From NCBI GenBank assembly GCA_918797485.1, contig CAKKNE010000003.1, positions 4,216,001 to 4,280,000 on the forward strand: a stretch of 64,000 nt of DNA, given 5' to 3'. How positions within the stretch are numbered: the stretch's first letter is position 1; every line of letters starts with the position of its first letter. Made by a program: the position numbers and the translations under genes. The DNA comes from Pelagomonas calceolata. Taxonomy: Eukaryota > Sar > Pelagophyceae > Pelagomonadales > Pelagomonadaceae. Under the pieces are notes generated by a model. That model was not told the DNA's origin. It did not search any database and saw only the letters and a program-made list of their open reading frames with translations. Positions 1 to 10,392 of this stretch are shown one piece after another.

Positions 1-296
1 GCGTTCACGGCGCCTTTTGGTCGCCCGCGCGCGAACGCCTCAGTGCCTCGCACGTCGACAAAACTGTGGCGACTCTCCCAGCCCACCTCGTGGCACAGGT
101 CGTGGGCCACGTCCGGCGGCACAATAGCCGTCTTCGGCGCTTCCGCCGTGCTCTGTGGTGGGGGCCGATTTGCGGCGACGGCGGCGGCCGTCTTCTTTTT
201 GATGAGGTCCTCCAGGGATTTATCGTTGCTGAGGCGGCGGACGGCACGCGTGCAACGCGGCGTGCGCCGCGGCAGCGCCCGGAGCAGGCGGCGCAT
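1..296 (-). CDS. Rhodanese-domain protein, organelle-targeted (partial)
   Basis: The reading frame opens with ATG at 296 on the minus strand and runs off the window edge, so only about 98 N-terminal residues are visible. The first ~22 residues (MRRLLRALPRRTPRC...) are Arg-rich with no acids, like a mitochondrial or plastid presequence. From about residue 60 the protein reads VAHDLCHEVGW, then FVDVRGTEAFARGRPKGAVN, which matches the start of a rhodanese fold (DVR-x-EF-x-x-GH-x-x-GA-x-N). The catalytic Cys loop lies outside the window, so activity as a sulfurtransferase cannot be judged. It is divergent from the small gene at 640 and shares its upstream region. Confidence 0.7.
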   Translation of the reverse strand, partial: MRRLLRALPRRTPRCTRAVRRLSNDKSLEDLIKKKTAAAVAANRPPPQSTAEAPKTAIVPPDVAHDLCHEVGWESRHSFVDVRGTEAFARGRPKGAVN

Positions 297-639
297 GATC
301 GAGCAGTCCCTCGCAGACTCACCGCGCTGCCTTTTAACGCTGTCGCGTAGTTCAACCGTTACAAATAGATGCGCCGACAACTTTTTAGGCCCTGGATCTG
401 CGCATTAGCCGAGTTATCGATGCAAAATTGGCTCGTAAAACCCGACACGCCAGCCGAGCAAAACGCGTCTGCGTCTCTGGCCCCAAGAGCGCGAGCAAAC
501 GCCTGGTCACACGATTGCGTCGGGTTTATTATTCTCACAGCGCACGCAGAGCAGTTGCTCGCCACAACTGGCCGGACAAGCCCAGGACAAGCCCAGTGAA
601 TTATTGCACCGAGCGCAGCTGCGCAGGGATCCGTAAATC
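297..639. other. Divergent intergenic region
   Basis: This lies between the rhodanese start and the small gene at 640. It must hold both promoters. I see no CTAG box, TATA box or repeat in it. Confidence 0.5.
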
Positions 640-1035
640 ATGGCCGCCGCCGCCGCCCCGCCCGCCAACGACGAGGAGCAGCTCGGCTTCTTCGGCCGGT
701 TGGGCCGCATCGTGGCCCCCGTCGAGGCGCCGCTGCCGCCGCCCGTGCCGCCCTCACAATCTTTATTGGGCTCGCTCGCCCAGTACGTCGCACCCGACCC
801 CACGGCGGCCGCGGCGGCGGATGGTGAAGCCCGGGCCGACGAGGGCGTCGAGGAGTCCAAGTCGACCGAGCCGCCCGTCGGTCTGAGACTCGACAACTGC
901 ACCGTGTCGCGCGCCGCCGAGCGGTTGCTGATCGAGCTCGCGACGGACCTCGCCGCCGCGCCGGACGCGGACCCCGCCGAGCGCTGCCGCGCGTACCTGA
1001 ACAAACACTACCCGCCCGCCCCGTCCGCGTCGTAA
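640..1035 (+). CDS. Small hypothetical acidic protein
   Basis: A 131-residue ATG-started frame. The N-terminus is Ala/Pro-rich with the segment EEQLGFFGRLGRIVAP. The C-terminal half (residues ~85-125) looks like a short helical domain (AAERLLIELATDLAAA ... CRAYLNKHYP). No signal peptide or membrane segment is visible and I do not recognise the family. Codon use is the same GC-rich style as the neighbours. It could be a chance open frame, as high GC inflates these, but the compositional shift from linker to helical domain argues for a real gene. Confidence 0.5.
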   Translation: MAAAAAPPANDEEQLGFFGRLGRIVAPVEAPLPPPVPPSQSLLGSLAQYVAPDPTAAAAADGEARADEGVEESKSTEPPVGLRLDNCTVSRAAERLLIELATDLAAAPDADPAERCRAYLNKHYPPAPSAS

Positions 1036-1381
1036 GCAAGATGACTGTGTAGCCCCGTGTTTATTGTTGCGGGGCTTGGACTCGTGGGCGGCCTCCGACG
1101 ATGAACGCAACCCACGTTCGCGCTAGCGCCTGTGAGACTCTAGCCCTGCCATGGCCCGCGGCCCACTCGCATTTTTTGCCGGGAGCCGCTGCGTACACAA
1201 GCTGGTTTGCACCAAGACTTGCCGGAAACCATCACTGCACAGCCCGGCGCTGCGCCGTACCTCAATCGCGCAGCGAGAGTAGCCACAGAGGCCAAACCCA
1301 GCAGGTGGCCTCCAGGAAAGAAACTGCAGCTAAGAGCAGTCACCGCACGCCGACGCAGCGGCAGAGGTGCACGAAAGAACC
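1036..1381. other. Intergenic, promoter region of the phosphofructokinase gene
   Basis: It holds one copy of the CTAG box (1123-1143), about 240 bp before the PFK start codon. Nothing else is evident. Confidence 0.5.
1123..1143 (-). promoter_or_regulatory. CTAG box 1 (upstream of PFK)
   Basis: Reads GCTAGCGCCTGTGAGACTCTAGC, split here as GCTAGCGCC and TGTGAGACTCTAGC. It has the same architecture as 14 other intergenic boxes in the window, with two changes in the GTAAGACACTAG half. It lies 239 bp upstream of the PFK ATG. Confidence 0.55.
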
Positions 1382-2900
1382 ATGCGCCGCGCCGCCCAAC
1401 TGCTACGGCGCACGGCGCCCTACGCTCTTACGGGCACGGCCGTCGCCGCCTGCGACGACGACAGATTCACAGTGGAGAAAGTGAATGTGATCAAAATTCC
1501 CCACCTGCGCGACCAGGGCTTTCCGGGAGCGAACAAGTCGAACGTGGCGGCCTTCGGGTACGCGAAATTTGTCTCCGATGAGGATTGCGTCCTCGGCGAC
1601 ATTGTGCTCAATGGACCCTCTCATACGACAAAGGCCTATACGAGAGCAGGACCGAGGGAGAAGCTCCACTTCGACCCGCAGGACACGAGGTGTGCTATCG
1701 TGACGTGCGGCGGGTTGTGTCCTGGGTTGAACACAGTAGTAAAAAATCTCGTGGAGATATTGGAGTCGAGATACGGCGTCGAGAAGATCTACGGCATCAA
1801 AGGTGGCTACCGCGGCTTCACGAGTGTCGGCTGGGACGCTCCCTTGGAACTCACGGCGGACTGCGTCAAGGATATACACAGGGAGGGCGGTACTCTGTTA
1901 GGTACTTCGAGGGGCGGCTTTGATGCGGAAAAAATTGTGGAGTGGCTGCGAGCGAAGCGCGTGAACCAGCTCTACGTCATCGGGGGCGACGGGACCCATA
2001 GAGGCGCCTACAAGCTCGCGGAGCTCTGCTGGGAGAAGGGCGTCGACGTCTCGGTGGCCGGTGTTCCAAAAACAATCGACAACGACATCGGTGCGTGACG
2101 CGGCGTCTGTCTTTCGCGTCGCGTCGACGGCGTCGCCGCGACCACGCGAACGCGCAGGCATCATCGACCGCTCCTTCGGCTTCATGACCGCGGTCTCCGA
2201 AGCTACAAGAGCGATCGAGGCCGCAAGGACCGAAGCCGAGAGCAACCGGCCGAACGGCATCGGAGTGGTCAAATTGATGGGGCGCAGTGCCGGCTTCCTG
2301 GCCGCCTTCGCGACGCTCGCGTCCCAAGACGTCGACCTATGCTTAGTTCCGGAAGTGCCTATAGTGTTGGAAGACGCCTTGCCTCACTTGGAGCGAGTGG
2401 TCGACAAGAAAGGTCACGCGGTTGTTGTGGTGGCGGAAGGGGCTGGGGAGGAACTACTGGGAGCGTCTGCGGAAGTCGACGCGGGCGGCAACAAAAAGTT
2501 ACCGCCCATCGGCGCCTGGCTCACGAAGCAGATCAAGAGCTACTTCAAAAGTACTAATAGGGAGGTTACGGTGAAGTACATCGATCCGAGCTACATGGTC
2601 CGGTCCGTTCCTGCCGATGCGGGTGATAGCTACTTATGCATGCTGCTGGCGCATGCCGCCGCCCACGGCGCGATGGCGGGCTACACGGGTTTTACGGTCG
2701 GGCTGGTCAAGAACAAGAGCGTGATGATCCCCATTCCCGAGCTGGCGCGGACGTCGCCGCGAAGCATGAACGCTAGAGGTAGGACCTGGGAAAGGGTGGT
2801 TGCGGTGACGAACCAGCCCTGTGCTGTTGCTCGCAAAGAGGTCTCTTGGGCTGAAAAACAGCACGCGCGCACGATGACGAACCAGGCGGCGGGGCCCTGA
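1382..2900 (+). CDS. PFK: 6-phosphofructokinase, plant-type
   Basis: Two exons (1382-2090, 2158-2900) give 483 residues. The enzyme phosphorylates fructose 6-phosphate, the committing step of glycolysis. Visible family motifs are TCGGLCPGLN (nucleotide-binding loop), GGYRGF, GTSRGG, IGGDGTHRGA, the catalytic PKTIDND, the post-intron IDRSFGFMTA, and MGRSAGFLA. The order and spacing match plant and stramenopile ATP-type PFKs. GGDGTH argues for ATP over PPi as donor, by family knowledge only. The first residues MRRAAQLLRRTAPYAL resemble a mitochondrial or plastid presequence. The start is the ATG at 1382; an in-frame GTG at 1367 is not needed. The intron splits the codon for Gly in DNDI-G-IID and restores the motif exactly. 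Confidence 0.93.
2091..2157 (+). other. PFK intron (67 bp)
   Basis: GTGCGTGACG to CGCGCAG, phase 1. Removing it joins DNDIG to IIDRSFGF. Its start and its GTCGACGGCGTC core resemble the family C introners described below, so it may be a shortened copy. Confidence 0.85.
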
Positions 2901-3005
2901 GCTCTCGCCTGCGTCGGAGGCGTCGGGCGGTCGCGGCGATGGCGTCTGGGGGGCTACGAGGCATGGGGCCCGGCTGCGGCCCCCCGTATACTAAGTATAT
3001 AACTG

Positions 3006-4070
3006 TTACAGGGGTGGTCGTCGTCGTCCCGCGTCGTCTTCATGGGATCGCGTCGCCTCGACGCCGTCGACGCGGCCGTCAGAGGGTCCACGCGTCGCGA
3101 CGGCGCGGGCGAGTCGCCGCAAGGCCAACGCCGCCTCGCCGAGGCCTTCACCACTCATTGTTGAAGCGACACTCACATTGTACTGGGAGAGAGCTCCCTC
3201 GAGCTCGGACAGTCTCTCAGGCGCCACGAGGTCGCTCTTCGACAGCAGGACGCGGAACGGCATGTCCAAGCCGAACCTCAAAAGTTCGCCCCGCACCGTC
3301 GCCAAATCGCCGACGGGATCGTCACATGACGCATCAACAACATGTAAGGCAGAAGCACACCTAGCCACGTGCCGCAAGAAGTCGTCGCCCAGCCCTTTCC
3401 CCGAAGCGGCGCCCTCCAACAATCCAGGCACGTCTAGCACGCGCACGACGTCAAGCTCCGATTCGTTCTCGAACTCCACCACACCTATCACGGGGTGCGT
3501 CGTCGTGAACGGGTAGGGCGCGACTTTTGGTTCTGCTCTCGATAAAGCTTTCAGTAGAGAACTCTTTCCGGCGTTTGGGCTGCCCACGAGCGCCACGTCG
3601 GCGGCGAGCGTCATCTCCAGGTCGACGACGACGTCTGAAGGTGCTGCGGACGCGGTCAGCCCGAAAGCGCCCTGTCCTCGGTAGACGCCGTTGCCCGGGC
3701 TTCCTCTCGTGCCGCGTGCTACAATAAGTTCTTCACCAGGACGGTGGAGGACCGTGCCGTTGACTGCTGTATGTGGAGGCACGTCCACGTACGTCGGAGG
3801 GCCGTCCCGGCCTCTTCTCATGGACGGCCCGCCGTTCGTGCCGTCCTCACCAACCGCGAAGCGTCTTGTGGAATCGAGCGCGTCTTTATGAGCTACCACG
3901 CGCACGATGACGTCGCCGCCCGTGCCGCCGGACCCGCCGGCCGGTTTGCGGCCTCTCGATCGGTTCGTCACGTCCCAGGCCACCGCGCCCCGGCCACCCC
4001 GTCCGCCCCTCGCTCTTAACCGTAAGCGGTCGCAGAAGGCCTTCGCGTCTATTGACAATCTACGGATCAT
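3006..4070 (-). CDS. Obg-family GTPase (organellar ribosome assembly)
   Basis: 354 residues. An Obg fold at ~10-150 is Gly-rich (RARGGRGGRG, GGSGGTGGD, GSPGNG). A GTPase domain follows from ~160 with G1 GSPNAGKSS, G3 DVPGL, G4 as SKSD (usually NKxD) and G5-like STMSGEG. Obg proteins assist large ribosomal subunit assembly in bacteria, mitochondria and plastids. The first residues (MIRRLSIDAKAFCDRLRL) enter the Obg fold almost at once with no presequence, so a 5' exon may be missing; see the overlapping ORF at 4067-4273. The last ~30 residues come from introner-like DNA, so the true C-terminus may also differ. Confidence 0.88.
   Translation of the reverse strand: MIRRLSIDAKAFCDRLRLRARGGRGGRGAVAWDVTNRSRGRKPAGGSGGTGGDVIVRVVAHKDALDSTRRFAVGEDGTNGGPSMRRGRDGPPTYVDVPPHTAVNGTVLHRPGEELIVARGTRGSPGNGVYRGQGAFGLTASAAPSDVVVDLEMTLAADVALVGSPNAGKSSLLKALSRAEPKVAPYPFTTTHPVIGVVEFENESELDVVRVLDVPGLLEGAASGKGLGDDFLRHVARCASALHVVDASCDDPVGDLATVRGELLRFGLDMPFRVLLSKSDLVAPERLSELEGALSQYNVSVASTMSGEGLGEAALALRRLARAVATRGPSDGRVDGVEATRSHEDDAGRRRPPL
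3041..3105 (+). repeat. Introner family C-like sequence inside the Obg 3' end
   Basis: The plus strand reads GACGCCGTCGACGCGGCCGT, then an AGAGGGTCCACGCG tract. This closely matches the middle of PRP8 introns 4 and 5 (GACGCCGTCGACGTGGCCGT ... AGAGTCTACGCG). Here it is antisense to Obg and lies inside its open frame, so it is either an unrecognised terminal intron or an exonised element. Confidence 0.5.
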
Positions 4071-4273
4071 CGGAAGCGCTGCCTCGGCGTGCCCGCAAAG
4101 TAGGCGCGCGGCGACTGCACGCCGCGCGGCGTGAACGAGAACTGGCGTATCACTCTTCTTGGCGTGTCCGCAAAGGCCGGCTGCAGGGAGACGCAGAGCG
4201 CAATCAGCACACCTACCAGCACTACGACCACAAGCACCAAGCCAGCGCTGTAGACCACGGGGACCTCAAACAT
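4067..4273 (-). CDS. Small membrane ORF overlapping the Obg start; possible targeting exon
   Basis: A 68-residue ATG-started frame (an upstream GTG would give 75). Residues ~9-32 are strongly hydrophobic (GLVLVVVVLVGVLIALCVSL), followed by QPAFADTP and then an acid-free, Arg/Ser-rich tail. Its TGA overlaps the Obg ATG as ATGA. It could be a tiny membrane protein, an upstream ORF regulating Obg, or a presequence exon that is really spliced to Obg: hydrophobic core, AFA-like site and basic transit tail is the plastid presequence layout of secondary algae. I could not find a splice pair that restores frame. Confidence 0.35.
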   Translation of the reverse strand: MFEVPVVYSAGLVLVVVVLVGVLIALCVSLQPAFADTPRRVIRQFSFTPRGVQSPRAYFAGTPRQRFR

Positions 4274-4346
4274 GAATCTCCATCGATCGTTCACTGGTCG
4301 ATTGCATTAATACAGGATGAAAAGCCACCGGCACCGGCACAGCCAG

Positions 4347-4367
4347 CTAGCGGTGGTAAGATACTAG
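4347..4367 (-). promoter_or_regulatory. CTAG box 2 (between the Obg-side ORF and ankyrin gene)
   Basis: GCTAGCGGTG then GTAAGATACTAGC. It lies 84 bp before the ankyrin ATG at 4451 and about 75 bp from the divergent small ORF start. Confidence 0.6.
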
Positions 4368-4450
4368 CATAGGCTTCGAGGCATGATACGGCGCCGGTAA
4401 TAGACGTAGGCGTCGGCGACTGGACGTATGAGATTCCGCATCAACAAAAA

Positions 4451-5221
4451 ATGAATAGCGACCTTCCAGAGGAGATTGCAGAGGCCGCGATGGATGGAGA
4501 GTTTCAATTAGTCAAAGCTTGGCTCGCGGGCGGCAGCGCGTCTGCACCGCGCTCGGTCAACTCTAGTGATGGTGCCGATTGGACGCTTCTTCATTGGACC
4601 GTGGTGGGCGACCTGACCCCGGAGCACGTCGAGTTTGCGCGCCACCTCATATCACAAGGCGCGCGGGTCAACGCTACGGCAGAAAGATTTGATGGATCGA
4701 CCGCGCTCCATTTTGCATGTGGTTTTATCAGGGGCGAAGCCACGGCAGCCATGGTTTCTATGCTCGTCGCCGCCGGTGCAACGGTAAGCACGCGGGATGA
4801 CGCGGGCCGCACACCACTCTTTTGTATTGATCGGATATCTGAGTCCACCATTGATGTAGTTACACCACTGCTCAGGGCGGGCGCGTCGCTGGATATTACG
4901 CACCGACATAGAGGGCCTCGGTCTTTCGAAGAGCACCTGAGATCTCACCTGAATAGCATTGACGGGGCCTATGCTGGAGACGTCAGAAATCTCGTCGCGA
5001 GCGTGCGCGCGGCCGGCAGCTGGAAAACCCATTGCAGATTGGCTCACAAAGAAGTCTTGCGGCTCCGCTCCCTCGTCGCGCGAGGTCGCGTCAAGCTTCC
5101 TCGCACGCGACGCCCGCGCGGCCGCGACGCACGGCAGGCGCGCGCCCTCGAGTTCGTCGTCCGCCAGGGGGACAACGGCATCGTCTGGAACATCCTTAGC
5201 TTCTGGCGCGAGACGGCCTAA
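4451..5221 (+). CDS. Ankyrin-repeat protein with basic C-terminal module
   Basis: 256 residues, intronless. Ankyrin-like repeats occupy residues ~1-150 (DWTLLHWTVVGD, GARVNATAERFDGSTALHFACG, GATVSTRDDAGRTPLF, GASLDITH). The C-terminal ~70 residues have an Arg-rich stretch (LVARGRVKLPRTRRPRG) and end FVVRQGDNGIVWNILSFWRETA. I recall similar endings in a large pelagophyte ankyrin family, but the module has no known role. Probably a cytosolic protein-binding protein. Confidence 0.8.
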   Translation: MNSDLPEEIAEAAMDGEFQLVKAWLAGGSASAPRSVNSSDGADWTLLHWTVVGDLTPEHVEFARHLISQGARVNATAERFDGSTALHFACGFIRGEATAAMVSMLVAAGATVSTRDDAGRTPLFCIDRISESTIDVVTPLLRAGASLDITHRHRGPRSFEEHLRSHLNSIDGAYAGDVRNLVASVRAAGSWKTHCRLAHKEVLRLRSLVARGRVKLPRTRRPRGRDARQARALEFVVRQGDNGIVWNILSFWRETA

Positions 5222-5388
5222 GACACATTGCCTAGCCACCACGCCGCCGCGGGGCCTGCTTGACACAACGCCCGTCCCGGCCCCCATACGCCGCCGCCCC
5301 GAGTGTTGCCTCGCAGGCGACGACGGCGAGGCGGCCCCGCGGGATAGCGACGGGAGAGGCCAAACAAAGGAAAACACAAGGAAGCTTA

Positions 5389-8300
5389 CTAGGAGTACTT
5401 GTCGACCATCTGCTGCAATTCATCTTTCGACTCCCCGGATTCTATGGTAATGTCGTCGCGCGCGTCGAGGATCTCTCTCAGTTTATTCCGTTGGGATGAC
5501 GGTAGCACGCCGTCGTCTAGGAGATGCGACGGGTCGTCGCGAGGGGTTCTACGTAGTGCTGTCTCGTAGTCTGGCAGGATAGCTTCCGCTCTTTCCAGCA
5601 TGCGATGCGCGAAGTTTCTACGTTCTTCGACTTTGGATCTAGCATATCTTCGGTGTAGATCACCGTATAGAGCAGCAGCCATCGCGTCCGAACCTAACAA
5701 TTGCAATAGCTCCGCCGTAGCAGCGAGTTGTTTATCCAAGTCTCGAGAGCGTTTTCCCTTGACTAAAGGTGGACCCAATACTCGCAGATGCGTCGCCAGC
5801 GACCTCTTGCGAAGGTACAGCGCGACGTGGGGCCTGCCCCTTTCGACCTCGACGTCCGCGAGAGCAACTAACGTTCTCGACACTTGGACTTCGAGGGCAT
5901 CTCGGGACCGTTTATGCCTAGGCTTGAAGAACTTTGCTCGCTGCTCCTCCGTCATGCGCAACTCCCTTTCGGACGGGCCCTCCAGGGCTCTTCTATTCTC
6001 CCTCCTGAAAACGCGTTTTTGTTTGGCCAGTAGTCGTCTTAACGTAACAGCCGCCTCGCCAAACTCCTTCCGTCGGCATTTATACTTCGCAAATTCCAGT
6101 TCCGGCGGGTCCGGCGGCAGGGCCTCGTCGCCCGCGAACTCGTTGTCGTCGTCCACAATACGACGTAATCGCTCCAAGTTCTCGCGCCACGCCTCCACAT
6201 CGATCCCGAAGTGCTCGTGGCCCCGCGCGTCCTCCCAGGGGTCGGCCAGGCCGTCCGGTGCTCTATACTTTGATTGATAGCCTCGCCTCCGTTGCTGTTG
6301 CATTTGTCTGCGAAACGCGTCGCGGTGGCGCCGCTCGCCCCGCCGTAACTCGACCTCCGTGTCTTCGCCGTACACGTCGTCCTCGTCGTCCGACGATAAG
6401 TCGTCGCGCGCGTCCCTCGCATCTCGGGCGTCGTCATCGCCGTCGAGGAAGCGCTGCAGGACGTCGTCCTCGAGCCGCGCCGCGTCGAACCACCGCTCCT
6501 TCGGTGTGGCTGGACTCGGACCCTCCGGCGTCTCCGGGCGTCGACGTCTGACAGGTGAGGGCAGGCGCGCGGGCGCCGGGGCTGCCGCAGGTGCCGGCGC
6601 GGGCGCGGGCGCCGGCGCTGGTGCGCACGCGGTGTCCTCATCACTCGACGAGTAGTCAGAAGACGAGGACTCCCTGATGACCAGGGACATGCCCTTGTAG
6701 CGCTGGGTGGAGTGCTCCCTGGCCTCCTTTAACTCGCCGCGGACCATGAAGCGCGTCGACGCGTCGCCGTACTTCGCGCGATAAGAGCCTTTGAGGTCGC
6801 CGAGCGGGTCGCGTAGCGACTGCAGGTACGCCATGGCCGCGTCGGCGGCGTCGCGCGCGTCGTCGCGGTCCTTCTGGCGCCGTTGCGCGGCCAGCTCCTG
6901 CTTCTCCACGAAATTGCTGCCCCGCCTCCGTCGCGACCGCGACACCGACCGTCGCGGTATCGTCTGCACCGGCTCCAATGATTCAAGAGACTGTCTTGTA
7001 GACTCAGAAACGTCGTCCATTTTATATACTCCTCTGTCAGGTAGATCCCCAGACCCAAGAAACGCTACTGGTATCTCTCTTGGTTTAAGCCTCCATCGCC
7101 AAGTAGTGTCGCCGTCGGCCCGCTCCGGGCTGTTCAACACATCATTGAGACTCATCTGACGGGGGTCCTTCGTATCAACGTCGACCTCGAGCAGGGCCTT
7201 CGTCACTTTTAGTGACTGTAGGTACTTCTTCGTGCGTCGGTAGGCGTCGAGGGCCTCGTAGGCGTCGATGGCGTTCGCCGGGCCCCGGTCGCGCGCCGCG
7301 AGCAATACGACGCCGATGTCGGTCGTAGGTCCACTGCCCCTTTTGAGGGCGAACCCTCCAGCGTTCGAACAGGCCACATCCCTTAAAGACGCGTCGGCGC
7401 CATGTCGTAACAACGCGAGGACGCAGTCGAGGTCCGTGACATCTGCCGCGGCCATCAGCGCCGTCCGCATGTTTTTATTTTGATAGTTCGGGTCGCAGCC
7501 GGCTAGGCATAGATTGTGGACCTGTGTGGAAATCAAAATTTTACGGCGCGTTCGTGCTGGATCGCCGCGTCGCCCTCCACGCCATCGACGCGACGCCTGC
7601 TCGATGGCGTGGCGATGCCGGTTCCTCGCCGCTCGACCGAGCCAGGACGGCCGCGTCATCGCCGAGAAATGACTTAGTGAAGAATCGTCGAGCACCCGAC
7701 GCACCGGTTGATTTCCACACAGTTGTGCACGAGCTTCGCGTCGCCCGCGTGGCAGGCCACAAATAAAGCTGTGGTCCCTGTTCGGGTTTCTTGGTCTGGC
7801 GCGCAATCTCCTCCTCGGATGACACTGAGAGATGTGTTTTTGTCCTCGATGACGCCCTGGCCCGTTTCTATGGCTCGCTCCAGTCGAGCGTACTGTAGTA
7901 GTGCTGCTCGTTCGAGGTCTTGGTCCTTTCTCGTCGAGACGACCTCGCGGCCCACTCGTCGCACTCGCCGCAGATAGTCTCCTAGTCTAGGCTGCTGCAT
8001 GTGGATCGCGAGTTCCGAAGGGGACACACCTCGCGCGTCGCCGACTTCGGTCCTTGCGCCTTTCTTCACGAGATGAACACAGGTCCGCAGGTCTCGCCGC
8101 GTCACCGCGAGATGAAGTGCCGTATAATTGTCCGGGCCGTAAGGTTGGTCGAGCAGTCGTTGCACCGTCTCGGGGCCGTGCTCCCGCTCCGTTTCTTCCA
8201 CCATTACATCTATACAGTGTAATTGTGCAGCAGAGGCAGCAGCCACCAGTGGTGGCAACACGACTCGTCGCGCCTCGTACTCCTCCTGCGTCTCGCGCTC

Positions 8301-10392
8301 GAAGAGCGGAACATAATCATCCTTCGTCTTCTGAAGACTCCCGCACTTCTTGTGGGCGAAGGGCATGAGCGCCGAAGCTCCCAAGTCGAGCAGGTGGTGC
8401 ACCATCACGGGATCTCCGCGCTTGCACGCCAACGCCAGCGCGGATAATCCAGTCGCGCGCGCCGGGTAATCCAAGTCAATGCCTTCCTTCTGCAGCGACG
8501 AACAGGCGTCTCGGTCCTGTTGCAAGACACAAGCTCCAAGCGCGGTGATCCCGCCAGCCGTCTCAGCGTTCGACGAAGGACCGCCTCCCCTACAGAGACA
8601 CACACAAGCTTCTAGGTCCCGGGCGATGATCGCGCGCTGCAACGACGCCGCCGCTTCTTTAAAAGCAGCTTTGGACACCAAATCGCGCCGCGACGCCTTC
8701 AACCTCGCTCGACGAGCGATCGAGTCCCGCGCCTCGTTCTTCTGGGAGTACTTCCGGTGCTCGACGGCGATCTGCTCGGACAGGACGTCGGCCCGCCGCG
8801 CTATCGCCAGGTTCGGTCCTTGTAATTGTTCGGAAAGAAACGGCGAGTCCTCGTCGACCTGCGTCGAACGACATTCACGAGGCGCGTAGACTCTCATACG
8901 GCCACCTCGATGGCGTCACGGTGGCATCGCGTCGCGTTGACGCCATCGACGCGAAGTTCAAGTTGAGAAATTGAAGGAAACGGACGCTGAGTCAGACGTA
9001 TTTCACGACGAGACCCGTCTCGACGGGCACGCCCATGCGCCGCGCGCCTCGTCTCGTTTCCGCGACACCTCTGTAAGTAGCTTCGTACTCTACCGATGCT
9101 CGACCAGGCAAGTCGTCGCCCGCGAGGAAGTGATAGTGATTGCGCCCGCCGTCGATTATATCTCGCCTTCTGTTACACTGGGGCACGTCGTACTTCTGGC
9201 AGGCTGCTCTCATCCTAAAAGCTCGTCCCGTCCAGCGCTTGTAGTGCTGGCGCAAATTAACAATGAGCTCCGCCTGCTCGTCGCGCGCGGCCCGGCACGC
9301 CTCGCGCTGCACACCTTGTAACTTCTCCAATTGATTCTCCAACCAAGTATGCGCGACGTGCTCCCGCACGAGGGCGCCATCATATGCGGCCGCCACGCCT
9401 TCGAAGGCGGCCGTTCTACCAGTTCTGTCATCAATGTCGCGATACGTCTGGAACCCGCCCAGCCCCGGCAGCCCGAAGTAGGACTGGAAGGCCGTGCCGC
9501 TGCCCACCTTCTCGTGGAAGCCATATTTACATCTAGGTGCAGCTAGCGCCGCGTCCAGCAGAGCGTGGGTCCGTTCTTCGTCTCGGAGCGTCCGGGGGTC
9601 GCTCAGCGCGTACTCCAGCGTGATGACTTCTCCGTCCGTCGTCGTGAAACAGAGCGACTCGTCGCAGCCTCTTCTGGAATTGCAGCGCGCGCAGATGGGA
9701 TGCCCTCCTATGGCCATGCGCGGGAACCCGGGCGGCGGCCGGCCCGGCAGCTTCGGGACCACGAGGTCCGGGTCGACCTTGTGGAGCTCCCGGATGAAGC
9801 GCACGCGCGCCTCGCTCCGGCCGAGACCCATTAACTCAAACCACGGCCGCCACAACAGTCGTCTCTTGAGGTCCGTCGGTTCCGGCTCGTCGCAGTCGCC
9901 GCGCGTGCCCTGGAGCCAGAGGGCCCGGATCCTGCCTACTTGATCTTCCGGTCTCTCGAGACACTCTCTCCAATTACGACCACAGGCTTCGAAGAGCGCG
10001 TCGCGCGTCTCCTGATCATTGAGCGCGGCGCCGATTTTGGGAGCGAGGCCGAACCGCAGCGTGCCGTCGAAGGCGGACCGCTGCATGTCTTTCTGCCGCT
10101 GGTCGGCGCACGTCCTTGCCGCTTCGGAGCGAGCGGTATACAACATCGCAAACACGGCCTCGGGCCCTCCATAACTTCGTGTAGCTTCCGTGCCGACCGC
10201 TATGGACTCGCCGTAGGGTACCAAAGCTGTTTCGTCCTCGTCTTCATTTACTGGAAAGGGCGGGCTCTTAGGTGTCCCGAACCGGCCGCCCGTTCCCGGC
10301 GTCTTCGCGCTCTTGAGCAGTAATTGCTCGTCGGGCTTCGACTTGGCGTCGGTGAAGGCGACGCCGGGCCGCGTCAAGACGACGGAGGGCAT
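5389..10392 (-). CDS. Large ankyrin-repeat protein, three exons
   Basis: Exons 10392-8998, 8858-7731 and 7521-5389 join in frame to 1,551 residues. Exon 1 (465 residues) is of unknown fold, with a Cys pair at CARCNSRRGC. Exon 2 opens VDEDSPFLSEQLQGPN, is helical, then has ankyrin repeats (GITALGACVLQ, GLSALALACKRG, NYTALHLAVTRRD, GTTALFVACHAGD). The first junction is phase 0 (KY/VDEDSPF). The second joins GDAKL to VHNLCLAGCDPNY, completing an ankyrin repeat that neither open frame completes alone. Exon 3 adds one more repeat, an acidic/serine and Ala-Pro linker, and a C-terminal TPR-like helical region (EFAKYKCRRKEFGEAAVTLRRLL). Both introns are introners. Confidence 0.8.
7522..7722. mobile_element. 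Introner family A, 201 bp (ankyrin gene intron 2)
   Basis: Ends are perfect inverted repeats CTGTGTGGAAATCAA / TTGATTTCCACACAG. It is flanked by 8-bp repeats TTGTGGAC (7514-7521) and TTGTGCAC (7723-7730). Intron removed on the minus strand is 7730-7522: the donor GTGCAC lies in the duplicated host target and the acceptor CACACAG is the element's end. The inside carries CCACGCCATCGACGCGAC and its near complement. Confidence 0.92.
8859..8997 (-). mobile_element. Introner family C (ankyrin gene intron 1)
   Basis: On the minus strand it starts GTCTGACTCAGCGTCCG and ends CGACGCAG, 139 bp, phase 0. The next exon begins GTCGACGA, so donor and exon start share GTC. It is closely similar to PRP8 introns 4, 5 and 7. 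Confidence 0.85.
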
